Source: Triplophysa rosa (taxonomy: Eukaryota > Chordata > Actinopteri > Cypriniformes > Nemacheilidae). Taken from it: a stretch of DNA of 64,000 bases. The notes beneath the pieces are model-generated. The model made no database searches. It saw only the letters and a list, made by a program, of their open reading frames with translations, and was not told where the DNA came from. The stretch is from positions 15,929,962 through 15,993,961 of the forward strand of contig NC_079891.1 of NCBI RefSeq assembly GCF_024868665.1, read 5' to 3'. Both the position numbers and the translations under genes were made by a program. Each line of letters begins with the position of its first letter. Positions within the stretch are counted from its first letter, which is position 1. This document shows, one piece after another, positions 1 through 11,467 of the stretch.

Positions 1-265
1 ATGGCGCTGTTGCGCTATAAAGAAACCCTACGTGCCTGCCAGTGTTGCCAACTTGGCGACTTTCAGACCCCTTTAGCGACTTATTTTTTTAAAAGCGACT
101 AGCGACAAATCAAGCTACTTTCTGAATAAACTTTGGCGACTTAGTGAAATATTCGGCTTCACTTCTTCTGCCCGGTGAGAGCAAGTTTTTGCTTTCCCAG
201 CGCAGCACCGCCTCTCTCTGTGTCTACTCGGTTCAGTGAGCGGCAGGGAGAAGCAGCACATTCAG
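1..265. repeat. Unassigned repeat-like flank with repeated GCGACT motifs
   Basis: No coding potential is visible. The hexamer GCGACT recurs several times between about 50 and 145 (near 56, 78, 95 and 136), often preceded by GG or TA. This looks like a decayed terminal repeat of a fish transposon, but no partner end or target duplication was found. The hAT target duplication begins at 266. Confidence 0.3.
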
Positions 266-584
266 TTCAGAACCAGTGATGGGGAAAGTTACTTTTAAAA
301 GTAACTAGTTACAATATAGAGTTACTCTATAAAAAAGTAACTACATATGTTACTTGGGTACTTTTTGTGGAAGTACTTTTGCATTACTTTTTCTCACCTA
401 ACTGATGCTCATGCTTTTCCAGACTTTGCGGTTCTTTAGTGTTTAACACTGTAATGCATTTAACAATCCTATATACTATATAGTAACACACCTTTATTTT
501 CTTTAAATACACATTTCAAATATTCCTGACCAGTAGTCCTCCACCTCATCAGAGCTCGGCCTACTGTTGACACTGCTAACGTCT

Positions 585-915
585 TGGTTACGGATGTAAC
601 CTCAGTTCCCTGATGGAGGGAACGAGACGTTGTGTCGAGCCGACAGATGGGGTTCGTCCCTGAGAACCAATCGCTTCCGACTTCTTAGAAAAGGCCAATG
701 AAATTGGCGAATGAAATTTGCATGCCGGACTCCGCCCTCGGATATCCGGGTATAAAAGGGAGACGGCGTGATGGCAGTCATTCATTCACCTTTGTACTGA
801 GGAGCCTGAGACCTCTCACGACTGCTGCAGTGGGCAGCACGTGTTGTGGCAAGAAGGACACAACGTCTCGTTCCCTCCATCAGGGAACTACTACATCCGT
901 AACCAAGACGTTCCC
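585..915. repeat. Left inverted terminal repeat of the DIRS element
   Basis: This block of about 330 bp matches the right end (about 4850-5054) in reverse complement. Its own borders are also mutually inverted (GGTTACGGATGTAACC near 587 and ACATCCGTAACC near 893), so it can fold back alone. It holds a TATA box, TATAAAA at 751-757, next to the palindrome GGATATCC. The same unit recurs at 54415-54735 and, inverted, at 55998-56310. Confidence 0.8.
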
Positions 916-991
916 TTTCTGGCGTATAGCCACCTAGTGGCCAGGGCCCTAGCCTGAGTGATGGTCTTAACCGCCGCAGGGGGTAGGCCAC

Positions 992-1888
992 TCAGGATCT
1001 CCTCATCTCGTCCAGGGGCCAGACATGGAGGTTCCAGAGGTCTGGCCTGGGATGCCATAACGTGCCCTTCCCCTGGGAAAGCAGGTCCTTCGTCAGGGGA
1101 ATCGGCCGGGAGGGAGCTGTCGTCAAGAGCATTAGCTCCGAGAACCAAGCCCGGTTGGGCCAGTATGGCGAAACTAGTACACTTGATGCTCCTCTTCCCT
1201 GACCTTGCACAGGGTCTGTGCAATGAGGCTCACTGGGGGGGAAGGCGTACTTCCGCTTGTCCCACGGCCAGCTGTGCGCTAGAGCATCCGTGCCGAGGGG
1301 GGCCTGGGATGGGAGTACCCTAGCGGGCAATGGGTGGTGTCCAGGGAGGCGAACAGGTCTACCTGAGCCCGCCCGAACTGTACCCAATGAGCTGGACTGC
1401 GCGGGGGTGGAGTCGCCACTCTCCGCGAGGTGTCAACTGACGTGAGAGCGCATCGGCTGTCTGGTTCAGGTCGCCTGGGATATGTGTGGCTCGCAGGGAT
1501 CTGCTCGGGCGAGTCGTGTTAGCTGCCGCGAGCGAATGCCACCCTGGCGGTTGAATACGCTATGGAAGTTGTGCTGTCCGACCGGACCAGCACGTGCTTG
1601 TCCTGCACGAGAGGTAGTAGCCCCTTTAGTGCAGGTAGCACATCCAACAACTCTAGGCAGTTGATATTCCTGCGCAGGCGGGGGCCCGTCCATCGCCCCA
1701 ACACTGCGTGCCCGTTGCACACGGCACCCCAACCCTGCAGGGAGGCGGCTGTTGTCACCACGACATGCCTCGTGACCTGCCCGAGAGGGACCCCCGCGTA
1801 GAAAGGTCATTGAAGACAAGGGGTTAGGGTGCGTCGGCAGAGAGGCGTAATCACCATCCGCCTGCTGCCGGTGTGCCACGCTCTCCAT
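992..1888 (-). pseudogene. DIRS RNase H domain and C-terminal linker, broken
   Basis: Minus-strand frames contain a DIRS-type RNase H core (1761-1519, including NINCLELL and HVLVRSDSTT) and then the conserved linker (1387-992, including LGTDALAHSWP, YWPNRAWF and LWHPRPDLW). These pieces lie in different frames with stops between them. In an intact DIRS they would be one polyprotein continuing from the reverse transcriptase, with RNase H removing the RNA strand of the hybrid. The assignment rests on recognising these motifs; no alignment was run. Confidence 0.8.
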
Positions 1889-2656
1889 GGAACTCGACTC
1901 TGTAGCCAGTGTTGGAGCGGTCTCATGTACATCAACCCGAGGGGTATCATCACCGCCGAGGATGCCATGTGCCCAGGAGCCTCTGAAATTGTTTCAGGGG
2001 GACCGCTGACTGCTTGAAATATTCCAGGCAGTTCAACACTGACTGAGCACGCTCTGTAGTCAGTCACGCTGTAATGGAGACAGAGTTGAGTTCCATACCA
2101 AGAAATAGGATGCTCTGCACAGGGGAGAGCTTGCTCTTTTCTTGGTTGACCTGTGGTCCCAATCGATCTAGGTGCCGAAGCACTAGGTCCCTGTGTGTAC
2201 ATAACAGATCTCACGAGTGTGTCAAATGAGCCAGTCGTGAGATAGTTTAGTACCCGCACACCTCTCTCCTTGAGGGGAGTGAGGGCGGCTTCCACGATCT
2301 TCGTGAAGACTCGTGGGGACAGGGACAGACCGAAAGGGAGGACTCTGGACTAATATGCCTGACCCTCGAAAGCAAACTGTAGGAAAGGTCGATGACGAGG
2401 GAGAATCGAGACATGAAAGTAAGCGTCCTTCAGGTTGATTGCCATGAACCAATCTTGACATCTGATAGATGCCAGGATGCACTTCTGCGTGAGCATCCTG
2501 AACTGCAGCTTGAGTAGGTGCCTGTTCAGGGTACGCAGATCTAGCAACCCCCTTTTTGGGGACGATGAAGTACAGGCTGTAAAACCCGTTGAACATCTCG
2601 GCTAGAGGAACGAGCACGATCGCTTCCTCACCAGAGGGGTGGCGACCTCGGCCCAA
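1807..2656 (-). pseudogene. DIRS reverse transcriptase, frameshifted
   Basis: Three overlapping minus-strand frames share the domain. An N-terminal piece (from 2656) has YSLYFIVPKK. A middle piece (2547-2350) has LRTLNRHL and the catalytic-region motif INLKDAYFHV. The last piece (2295 downward) starts EAALTPLKERGVRVLNY. The second catalytic motif, expected directly after LNY, falls on a frame change near 2245, so the active site is split. The protein would have copied the element's RNA into DNA; this copy cannot. Confidence 0.82.
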
Positions 2657-3229
2657 AGCACGGGAGCATCCTTGCCTCTGCCTGAGGTTTGGAGGATGTC
2701 CGAAACTTGGGCGGGCGTCTGGGGAGTTGGACTGCGTAGCCGAGACAGATCGTATCCCGTAGTCACCGTGACGGTTTGGGAAGCTCTTGTCAGGCTCCCA
2801 GGGACCGAGACAGGGAGGCTAGGGGTACGTTCTGCTTCATCGACCTCCTGGGGGGTGGTTCGATGGCTGGCAGTATGGATCCCTCGCCGTGGGGGGTTCC
2901 CGGAGAGGAGATCGGCTCTGATGTTTTACCTGCCTGGCGATGATGTAGCACAACACACCATCGATTGAGAGTGCATAGGCTGATGATTATCCTCAACATT
3001 GGGTCTTGCCTCAACGTTGAGTTGCCGAACACCTTTGTGTAGCGGGTGAGAGCGGCTGTGATAATGCCCAGACGATGATGTAGCGCAACGCACCATCAAT
3101 TGAGAGTGCTTAGGCTGCTGATTATCCTCGACATTGGGTCTCGCCGTGACGCAACGTCGAGTTGCCGAACACCACCGTGTAGCGGGTGAGAGCGGCTGTG
3201 ATAAGCACCCAGAGAGAGAGAGAAAACTC

Positions 3230-4312
3230 TTAGAAGTGGGATGTTGGGACGGGGCAGGAACCGTCCCGGATCGACCAATCAGCGAAGGAATGGCTGGGGT
3301 CGGGCCCAAAGGTATTCTCGATCTCCCTGGGGTCTTCCCATGAGGGCCGCTTCGACTTCCGCCACAGCTGCTGACGGGGTGGTGGTCTCCTCTTCGATGT
3401 CTTCTTCCGGGGGGGCGCCTGAGTGGGGGGCGCCGAAACCGGAAGGCGTCGAAGAGGACCAGGGCTGCTGGGAAGCAGACTGTGCACAGGATCTCGACAG
3501 CCAGAGGGTGATATCTTGATATCCTCTGTCTGCTTCTTTACTGTCGAGAACTGCAGCTCGACAGTATCACCAAACAGCCCCCCCTGCAAGATGGGTGCGT
3601 CGAGAAAGCAGACTTTCTCGGCGTTACTCATCTGTGCAAGGTTCAGCCAGAGGTGTCTCTCCTGGACCACAAGTGTGGACATCGCCCGACCCAGGGCCCG
3701 CGCGGTCACCTTGGTCGCCCGTAGAGCGAGGTCGGTGACGGCGCGGAGTTCCTGCATAAGCGCTGGGTCGGTCTTACCCTCATGAAGCTCTCTCAACGCC
3801 TTGGCCTGACCTGCAGGATGGCCATAGCGTGGAGAGAGGGGACAGCTTGGCCCGCAGCAGAGTAAGCTCTCTACATCTTGGATGCTGAAAAACCTACATG
3901 CTTTGGACGGGAGTCTAGGTCGAGCCCCTGGGGGACATCGACGTATCCTCTAGCTGCCCCACCATCGAGGGAAGAAAGGGCGATGGAACTAGTTGACATG
4001 CACGCGCCGAAGGGGGCGTTCCAGGTCGTACTAAGTTCTTCATGCACTTCCGGGGAAACACGGCACTGGGGGCGAGTACGGCTTGGAGCCGCTCTCAAAC
4101 CCGAGGTACCATGTATCCAGCCGCGAGCGTTGGGAGAGGCAGTGCGTGCACTGCAACCCAATGCCGGCGGTCCGGGGAAGCATGGCTAACATTTCGACGT
4201 CCGCTTCTTCCTGGGCTCGACCCCCCGAGGGAGAGAGCTCCGAGGAATCGTCGGAGTCCGATGCCAGTAAGTCGCTCTCCGATGCTGCAACGGACATCTC
4301 ATCATCACGCAC
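3230..4312 (-). pseudogene. DIRS gag, frameshifted
   Basis: The frame starting at 4312 begins MRDDEMSVAASESD, an acidic serine-rich N-terminus recognisable as fish DIRS gag. A second frame (4161-3871) continues with EVHEELSTTWNAPF and LDGGAARGYV. A third (3796-3230) has LRATKVTARALGRAMSTL and ERHLWLNL, then a basic proline-rich tail. At least two frame changes separate them. Gag would coat the element RNA. The same N-terminal sequence recurs at 55141-55005 in the shorter relative at 54.4 kb. Confidence 0.8.
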
Positions 4313-4849
4313 CGTTTCCGAATATGTGGTTGAGGAACAAGACGGTGGTACCCTCTCATGGGGAACGGTCAGACGAGCGAGACGAGGTGTGAACGGCCCG
4401 CGAGCCGGTGGCTGACGGATTAGCGCTCACAGTAATCCTCATATCACCCTCGCTGCTCGCCGTAGCGGACGGCAGGGCCGTAGTCCTGCCGTCACGGAAC
4501 GAGAAGCAGACGAGGTGGTGGAGTCCCGTGGGAACACAGCCACCCGTGATGCAACGTCTGAATCGTCAACCGCAGAGAGTGCGGGCAGGACGTATCCACA
4601 AGGGCTGCCCCAGCGTACTGGAAGCAGACCTCATGTCCGTCCCCCTCCTCGATGAGTGTGTTGCACCCACGAGAACGGCGGGACATGCCACGCTGGAGAA
4701 ATTTGCTCTTTTAGAGAAAAAACTTGAACACTTCTGGAACCGCCGAGACGCCCAGGGGAAGTCGCCGCAGGAAGGGACAGTCCGCTGCACCACGTCGTAG
4801 AACCGGCAGTCTTGTAGTTGCTATCTTGTAGCGAAGTCTGTTGATCATG

Positions 4850-5054
4850 AGCGAAGGCTCCGAAGAACAAAAGGTGAATGAATGAGGCACGCCGTCTCCC
4901 TTTTATACCCGGATATCCGGGGGTGGAGTCCGGCATGCAAATTTCATTCGCCAATTTCATTGGCCTTTTCTAAGAAGTCGGAAGCGATTGGTTCTCAGGG
5001 ACGAACCCCATCTGTCGGCTCGACACAACGTCGAGAGACCGACAGAAAGGGAAC
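4850..5054. repeat. Right inverted terminal repeat of the DIRS element
   Basis: Reverse complement of the left repeat, with shared blocks including GGATATCCGG, CATGCAAATTTCATTCGCC and the CCGACAG/CTGTCGG segment. It is shorter than the left copy and stops at GGGAAC. The minus-strand TATA box at 4901-4907 points into gag, so this end is the likely promoter side of the element. Confidence 0.75.
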
Positions 5055-6494
5055 TTCGGTGTCACTCTCCATATTTATTGTGTTTTGACAGCGCGGCTAG
5101 TTGCACAAGATGGCGCCGGTGAGCTTTTGGGACGGCAGAGTAGTTTCCAGTCATATAACACCGTGTGGGAAAATGAGGATTTTTGGCCGGCAAATATGGG
5201 TGTTTTTTTTTTATTTAAAAAAGTAATGTATAAGCGATATGACAGATCCTCTTTGCATTGCTGAGCACTTCGTTGAGCCAAAACAGCTCAATAGTGTTAT
5301 ACGAAATTATGATTAATCTAACATATAATATGTTACTAATATTATAGATTATTTTGAGGGGAAAATGACATTTAACATATTATGTTGTATATATGCTGGT
5401 ATTTGGTGAGGAGACTAACAGATGACAGTTGTTTCCTTTCTTTCTCCCATGCTCCGCCCACTCCCCAACCCTTCTTCTAACAGTGACCATTCCCATTAAA
5501 ATCTGCAGATCTGTCTGTGCGTGCAGCGCCACAAATAGTCAAACACATCTTATGTTTACATTCACGAGGCATGAGACCATTGATTGCTGTTGCGTGTCAT
5601 GACTTGCGCTAATTTCGCGATCTGAAAGTTATCTTCCAAACATGACCGGCATTTGCAGGACAACTGATTGCTCATGACTCATGCTAATTTCACGATCTGA
5701 AAGTTGTCAATTGAGCATGACCGGCATTTGCAGGCGTTTTGTCCATGGTGGCAAGTGCGGCCACACTATAGCTCCGCAACTGAGCTCTGGCCTCACATCG
5801 CTGTGTCAACGGTTGCCAGATTTGCGTAACAAAAACGAAGCCGGAACACTGCAGCACTGCAGACATGGCAACACTGCCTATAGGGCTCAGCATACTACAC
5901 TTGAAATCAAAAAACGACCGTCTGTGACCTGATTTCGAACCAAATCTGGTCCAAACGACAATTCATTTCACTAGTTCGCAGCAGCAAACCAAACAGAACT
6001 CTCCGGGGAAGTTCGTGTTGGCCGGTAAACACCCTCGAGCCACCATTGGTCCATGGCCATTACGTAATAGGTGGGTGTGTTGTTTGTGTGGCCACGTGCG
6101 CAGAGGCTATTTGGATATGTCATGTAAACCCCGCCTCCAGAAACAAAGGGGTGTTGGATTGTTCGAAAACACTATATCGTCTCTCAACGTTTTCGAGCTT
6201 CGTTTTACCCCAAAACGCAGAACGAAAGCGCAATCGCCTGGACTATGCTGAGCCCTTATGTCTGACTAGCGACTGTTTCTGCGCAAGCATGAGCGATCAT
6301 GTATACACTACTTTTAATTCAGAATTTCACTTCTGCAGTTAAAAAATGTTCATATAAATCAATGATTAGACTGAAAAGTAACTCGAGTATTGATATGTAA
6401 ATTTATAAAGTAACTGCGTTACATTACTCGTTACTTAAAAAAGTACTCTTATTACGTAACGAACGTTACTTGTAACGCGTTACCCCCAACACTG
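5055..6494. other. Right arm of the hAT element, non-coding
   Basis: No frame longer than about 100 codons or with a recognisable domain. The stretch ends with inverted GTTACTCG/GTTACTTG repeats next to the right terminus. The short frames present look random. Confidence 0.5.
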
Positions 6495-6502
6495 TTCAGA
6501 AC

Positions 6503-7931
6503 GCACTGACGCGTGAATGAGATACGCATGTACAAACAGTGTTTCCAAGAACTAATCACTTATTGACCTTGTTTGTTAATTTATGATTTAAAACGCGATG
6601 ACTGTATGGACGCATAAACATTAACACAGATGGAATTAGCTGTTCAATAAAAGTGACCGCTAGTTGAGTTCACTCACTAATACATAGTTTTTGTTGTCTG
6701 CCAACAGAAACAGAAAAATAAGTAATTAAGAACCTATTTATTGTGCATTTGGGTGTACTGTTTAATATAATCTTAATATAAAGCCTCTAGGTTTTTATGT
6801 GGCTTGGCTGTGAGGAACAAACAAATCAAACCATAAATGACAGTCGATGAGGCAAAACTCAGCAAAAATGCATTACAAAATAACATTGGCATGCAGTAAA
6901 ACAAGCCTTCTTCACATATTGTATCGGTGAAAATGTCAACATGACAGACTATTAATAATGAAATTAGAAATTAGAAAAGGACTAGTCTAAAACATCTCCA
7001 AAGTAAATCTTATTACATATAGGGTATTTATAAGTTTGTGGGGGCATTTTAAGTCAGTTCTATCCCAATGTAAGGAGACAAAAGGTTTTTAAAGCTTGAA
7101 CATGAGGCAGTGTCTGAAAAGGCATAAACAACAAAAAAATCAATTTGGATAAAGCTGTAAAGACACTTTATGAGATCGTTTTGTCAATTTCCTATCTTAG
7201 TACATGCCTGTCTTGCTCTTTCATTGCAGGGGAAATATATTAGACGGAGATGCGGCTTGTTCTCCGTGTGGCCTCTGCTCGCATCTCACTGCTGCCAATT
7301 GATCAATCCATTCAAAGACAATTCAGACCATCTCCTGGGCAACAGTACTGTTCCCAATTTGCAGGGTAAACCCTGGCTCTACAGTAACGGACTGCATTAG
7401 TAGAACATAAAACAATATATTGTGAGCTCCGAACACTATGCAAAAAAAAATGTTCTTTAAAATAAGGACATAAATAAAACAACAAATTATATACATTTGT
7501 AAAATGCCTTTTATTTTGTATTAAATCATATAACTCTTTGCACAAAACTAACTACCGCAAATTAGAATGATATTTTCTGCATCTAAAAGTCAATGCTTAC
7601 TCAAAAAAATTGTATAATGATATTAATAACTTAAATAGAGCTATAATCTGTCAGTTATCTGTCTAAAGTTATTTCTATTAAAATATATTTTGTACTTCAT
7701 TTGCTTAACTGTTTAATCAGATTAAAACTTTAAAACTGACAGCTTAGTTATAGTTTATGAATTGCTTCTAGAATCATCCACAAGAAAATAAACTGTAATA
7801 CACATTCCATAAAACTACACTTCCAAACATGCCCGCAGGAATGCTGGGAGCATGATGGTGGAAGGCTAGGTCAGCACCGCCCAGTACGGTAAGAGCAACA
7901 GAGGCCTACTAGTGATGCTCTGCTCGCCTAC
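6503..7931. other. AT-rich non-coding DNA, probably rufy3 intron 1
   Basis: No exon of known type was found. A plus-strand frame at 7170-7400 has an acceptor-like CATTGCAG upstream but no recognisable product. By position this is the first intron of rufy3, which is transcribed leftward from 8109. Confidence 0.45.
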
Positions 7932-8109
7932 CTTCATGAGCCGGCTCAGGATCAGGCGTGAGCGAGATGTCGTTAAGCTCCCGCAGGCACAGCCATTCCC
8001 CATCCACCGACACGCGGAAGTTACATAGGTAGATGGTCTCCCTGGCAGCCTGTGTGATTTTGTCAGTAGTGGGGGTGGGGGCCTCGCTATGGGGCGTCAG
8101 ATCGGACAT
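7932..8109 (-). CDS. rufy3: RUFY3 (RUN and FYVE domain protein), first coding exon
   Basis: The minus-strand exon starts at ATG 8109-8107 and encodes a 59-residue N-terminus beginning MSDLTPHSEAPTPTTDKITQ, with FRVSVDGEWLCLREL and DISLTPDPEPAHE. This closely resembles the start of vertebrate RUFY3/RIPX, a RUN-domain protein of neurons involved in axon growth, Rap2 binding and endosome or lysosome transport. The exon ends one base into a codon at 7932 and is followed by a consensus donor, GTAGGC on the minus strand. The RUN domain exons are not here and must lie left of position 1, so intron 1 is longer than 7.9 kb. Human RUFY3 and the CXCR3-ligand genes are both on chromosome 4q, which fits the chemokines found here. 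Identification is by motif memory; the exon itself is clear. Confidence 0.85.
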
Positions 8110-8700
8110 GGTGACTCAGCTGATAGCTGCTGCGATGACAATAACAATCTCGATGGCGGCCCTCAGCGAGACGGATGCAGTGCAAAACACAAGCAAAACA
8201 ATTAAAAATCCAGTCCAACCAACAGTCTTCTCTTCTCCAGTAGAAAGGAAGAAGGAAAACAAAGGAGGTGGCAAGGAAAACACACTAAATATCAGACAGC
8301 AGTCCGAGGCAAATCTGACAGAAAGGATGCTATTCTTCTCCTGGAGCTCAACAGCCTCGTTGCAAGAACAAGCAACAAAAGCTGAAATCCGGCATGTGAA
8401 TAAAGGCTTCCCCGCTTCTGCTCTGGCTCGGCAAAGCCAGGGGATTGAGATGCTGTGTGAGTCGAGCTACACTCAGAGATGTCTCTTTCTCTCCAGCTCC
8501 CTCTCTCTCAGCCCCAACTAGCATTAATTGGATTGGCTGAACACACTGCAAATGGGAGGGTCTTGACCAAGATGGCTGCTGTGATGCTGAGGAGGATCAT
8601 GGGAGTCACGTGAGCAGATGGTGACAGCGAAGGGGGCACAGCACCCGAGGGGCCTGTTGGAGGCGGGGGAGCTGGTGTTATTGAGCCACAAGAGAAACAT
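8110..8700 (-). promoter_or_regulatory. rufy3: Probable rufy3 5' UTR and promoter region
   Basis: This stretch lies immediately upstream of the rufy3 start on the minus strand. It is less AT-rich than its surroundings and contains GC-box-like sequence (GAGGCGGGGG near 8660) and a CACGTG E-box (8617-8622). No clear TATA box was seen. The plus-strand frame at 8033-8521 is antisense to this exon and UTR and is probably not a gene. The transcription start cannot be placed from sequence. Confidence 0.4.
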
Positions 8701-9427
8701 GAAGGCCTTAGTAATCGAGACTAGATTTAGATTCTAGCTGATAAAGCTGCTGTTTATTAGACAAAATGTTTTAGAGAAGCAAGGCGCATTAGGTGCAGAT
8801 AAACATGACATGTCACAGATGAACCAACCTATGCAAGGCGTCTCAGACGATACAAGAAAATATTTTGGAAACCAGTAAAACTGGTCATAAATTTTATTAC
8901 TGATTGATTGTTAGGTAGATTTTTATGCTCTTTAATTTTATATTCATATACCTATTATTCAAACCTTATTAATTTAATTTCAACCTCAAATAAGCACTAA
9001 TGCAAAATAACACATTTTGTAAAACAGCTCCATTATTAGACCTGTAAAATAAAAAACATGGCTCAACGTATAAGGATTTTTAAATAGGCCAGTTTAGGCC
9101 AAGCTATTGGGAAACACAAAAACTCAAGCGTCTTCCGAAAGACCCGTCAAAATAAAAGTCCCGTTAAATTGAACACTCAGACAAAAAATACTGTGGTGTA
9201 CTATAGTATTTGCTTTTGAAAATTGTAGTGCCCTTGTAGTGAATTGATAAACACTGTATACTATAGTAAAGTTCATAAACACTATAGTATCTAAGAATTT
9301 TACTGCAGTTTACTATAGTATACTACAGTAATTTATGTGGACAAATATACCACTATTGTATAGTTAAAAAGGAAAAATACACAAATGAGAAATATTCAAA
9401 CAAATTTAGGTAATCTAAAATTATATG
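8701..9427. other. AT-rich DNA, nothing recognised
   Basis: No ORF or known repeat end. The tract 9190-9340 is rich in ACTATAGTA-type short inverted words, which could be an old simple or foldback repeat. Confidence 0.4.
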
Positions 9428-9435
9428 GCCCTAAT

Positions 9436-10230
9436 TAGGGCTGTGACGGTGGCAGTTTTTTACTTATTTTGGGAAATATATATTATTTATATAAATAATA
9501 TTTATATTATTATATTTGCGTGTAGCAACCACATGACGAGTGGAAGAGAAATATAGACCTTATTTAAATACTTGAAATTGTTAAATAGTTAAATACTTGA
9601 AATTGAAATATGATATCTGAAATATATGAGGATGAAACATCCGTCCATGTTTAATGCGCAAATCCAGTGAAACGGCACACTACAGCACATAAAACATTTA
9701 AATAAACATCAGTAAATAATGAAAACTTAAATGATATAAGATAGTTAAATATCAAATAAAAAAGCTCTTGTTGCAGTGACAACTTCAGTCAGTCGCGTAT
9801 TAACCCTTACAGTCCTTGACAATTCCATTTGAAACAAACTGTTTAAACCTACCTTGGCTTTCCTATTCAGATTGCCATAAAAACGTTACTTTTTCCAAGC
9901 GGGTCATAGCCGGTTTTGATTTTATGTAACTGTTAATTTTACAACAAGATCCATTGCAGAACCCACAGAATAACCTGGGTTTTGCCGGGCAGGCCCGCGC
10001 TCGAATGCGCCAACGGAAACGTATGCCAATAATTTCTGTTAATGTCAAATATTTTAAATGAAACCATCTACAACTGAAAGGGTACAAATAGCAATCCTGA
10101 TCGCAACTATCATTTTTATTACACTTATATTTGTCACAGTGACGTGAACTACCGCGAGTGGCAGCTCACCACCGTCATGGCACTTTACCACCGCGGTGGT
10201 GCGGTTGTCACGGCCACCGTCACAGCCCTA
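9436..10230. mobile_element. hAT-type non-autonomous element, 795 bp
   Basis: Both ends read TAGGGCTGTGACGGTGGC in inverted orientation. Exact 8-bp direct repeats GCCCTAAT lie at 9428-9435 and 10231-10238. There is no transposase. The exact duplication suggests a fairly recent insertion. Confidence 0.88.
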
Positions 10231-10454
10231 GCCCTAATTTATTCATCTGTATGTAACATTAATGTCTTTTGTCAGTTACCTGTTTATTCATGATGAACTG
10301 CACTTGCATTTTTTTTTTAATGATGACAAAATGATTTATACTTGTGCTTCTACAGTTTGGCCTGTGCTACCAAACTTTAAACCTTTCTAGCACCAGTGCT
10401 ATATAATTACTGCTTGCCTTTGTTTTATAGCAGTCACGGAGAGTAGGCCTATAA

Positions 10455-11253
10455 CAGGGTTTTTCCTGCATAGAGAAATTGGAGGCGGCGCCTCCGTCAA
10501 ATGTCGTGCCGCCTCAGGCTCTCGCCAAAATTATGTTGCGAGCCTTCACAAGAAATGTTGCGTGCATTTAACAGACTGTCATTTGTAACTGCAGTTGCGA
10601 CATTACGCCACAGTGGAGGCGCTGTTTCGTTATCAGCACACTGAGGCGCTAAAAAGAGTTGCAAAACAAGAGCCAGCCTGTGTTTCACGGCTGTTTGTTT
10701 TGCATCAAAATACATGAAATTTATTGAATTAACATGACGTACATCATTGTAATGTCTTTAGCTGTGCAGTTGGATCGTTGAATCAGCATATACTGTACAC
10801 AGCGAGTTCGCCAGTATGAACGCACATTGCATTCAGAATGACTCGCACACGAATGACTCATTTGAACCGATTCATTTAAACTATTGAACTTTTCAGTCAC
10901 TAGCGAATGTAAGAGATCATTGAATCATTTAAAATGAACCACAGAGAATGCAAGATGTGAATGAGCTTTGCTCATTTAGTAAGACTGGTTAATTTAGTTG
11001 GCTATTGTGGGCTGAAAAGTTAGTTGAAATGATAAAAAAGCTTTATTTGATTAAAAAACAATTCTGTTTGGTTGAATAAAAGTAATGTTTTATATAACTT
11101 AATAATTGTCATTTTTATCTAATTTTATTAGAACTTTTAATATGTCAAACTCAAAGTCACTTTGGCCACTTAAAGGTACGGTAGGCCTACGTGTGTGTGT
11201 ACAAGATCAGGGTGGCACCACCTCAGCCTCATTTTGAGACAGGAAAAACCCTG
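10455..11253. mobile_element. Non-autonomous DNA transposon, TIR CAGGGTTTTTCCTG
   Basis: Fourteen-base inverted ends CAGGGTTTTTCCTG are flanked by CTATAA at 10449-10454 and 11254-11259. The six-base duplication could be a hAT duplication with two mutated positions. The internal frames are short and unrecognised. Confidence 0.75.
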
Positions 11254-11467
11254 CTATAACCAAATTCAGGTGGCCAAAGCAGACACTAGTTAAAATGCTT
11301 AGAAGCAAACTTGACCAATCTAGATCCGGAACAATTATATTGAGAATTCAAATGAAATACCATTTTTTTATCGTTAGACAAGTAATTTTTGTACTCGGAC
11401 AAGTGAATGACAAGTTTACTTGTCCAAAGGACAACCACATGATAATGCTTAATGTCAAGCCCTGAGT
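11254..11467. repeat. Probable DNA-transposon end abutting the L2 LINE
   Basis: The stretch 11400-11464 is rich in GGACAAGTGAATGACAAGT-like words and ends with GCTTAATGTCAAGCCCTG, which in reverse reads like a CAGGG-type transposon terminus. The partner end was not found. The L2 LINE sequence begins directly after it. Confidence 0.35.

Larger units (their letters stand above)
579..5054 (-). mobile_element. DIRS-type retrotransposon, degenerate, no tyrosine recombinase seen
   Basis: The coding remnants read on the minus strand in the order gag (4312-3230), reverse transcriptase (about 2656-1807), then RNase H and a conserved linker (1888-992). The element is bounded by inverted rather than direct terminal repeats, which is typical of DIRS. 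No tyrosine recombinase remains between the linker and the left end, so about a quarter of a normal element is missing. All frames carry stops or frameshifts. It lies inside the hAT at 274-6494 and is therefore younger than that insertion. Confidence 0.85.
274..6494. mobile_element. hAT-type DNA transposon, 6.2 kb, carrying a DIRS insertion
   Basis: The ends are inverted and GTTAC-rich: the left end starts CAGTGATGGGGAAAGTTAC and the right end reads GTAACGCGTTACCCCCAACACTG. Exact 8-bp direct repeats TTCAGAAC flank them at 266-273 and 6495-6502, as expected for hAT insertion. Positions 579-5054 are a separate DIRS element, so the hAT's own sequence is about 1.7 kb (274-578 and 5055-6494). No hAT transposase frame is visible in it, so it is non-autonomous. 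Superfamily rests on the duplication length and the CAGTG-type end. Confidence 0.85.

Noticed and set aside
958..4415. Several plus-strand frames in the DIRS element
   Set aside because: They are shadows of the minus-strand gag and pol remnants; the plus-strand MANIS-like frame is the antisense of the acidic gag start.
8033..8521. Plus-strand frame of 162 codons
   Set aside because: It is antisense to the conserved rufy3 exon and its 5' UTR and has no recognisable domain.
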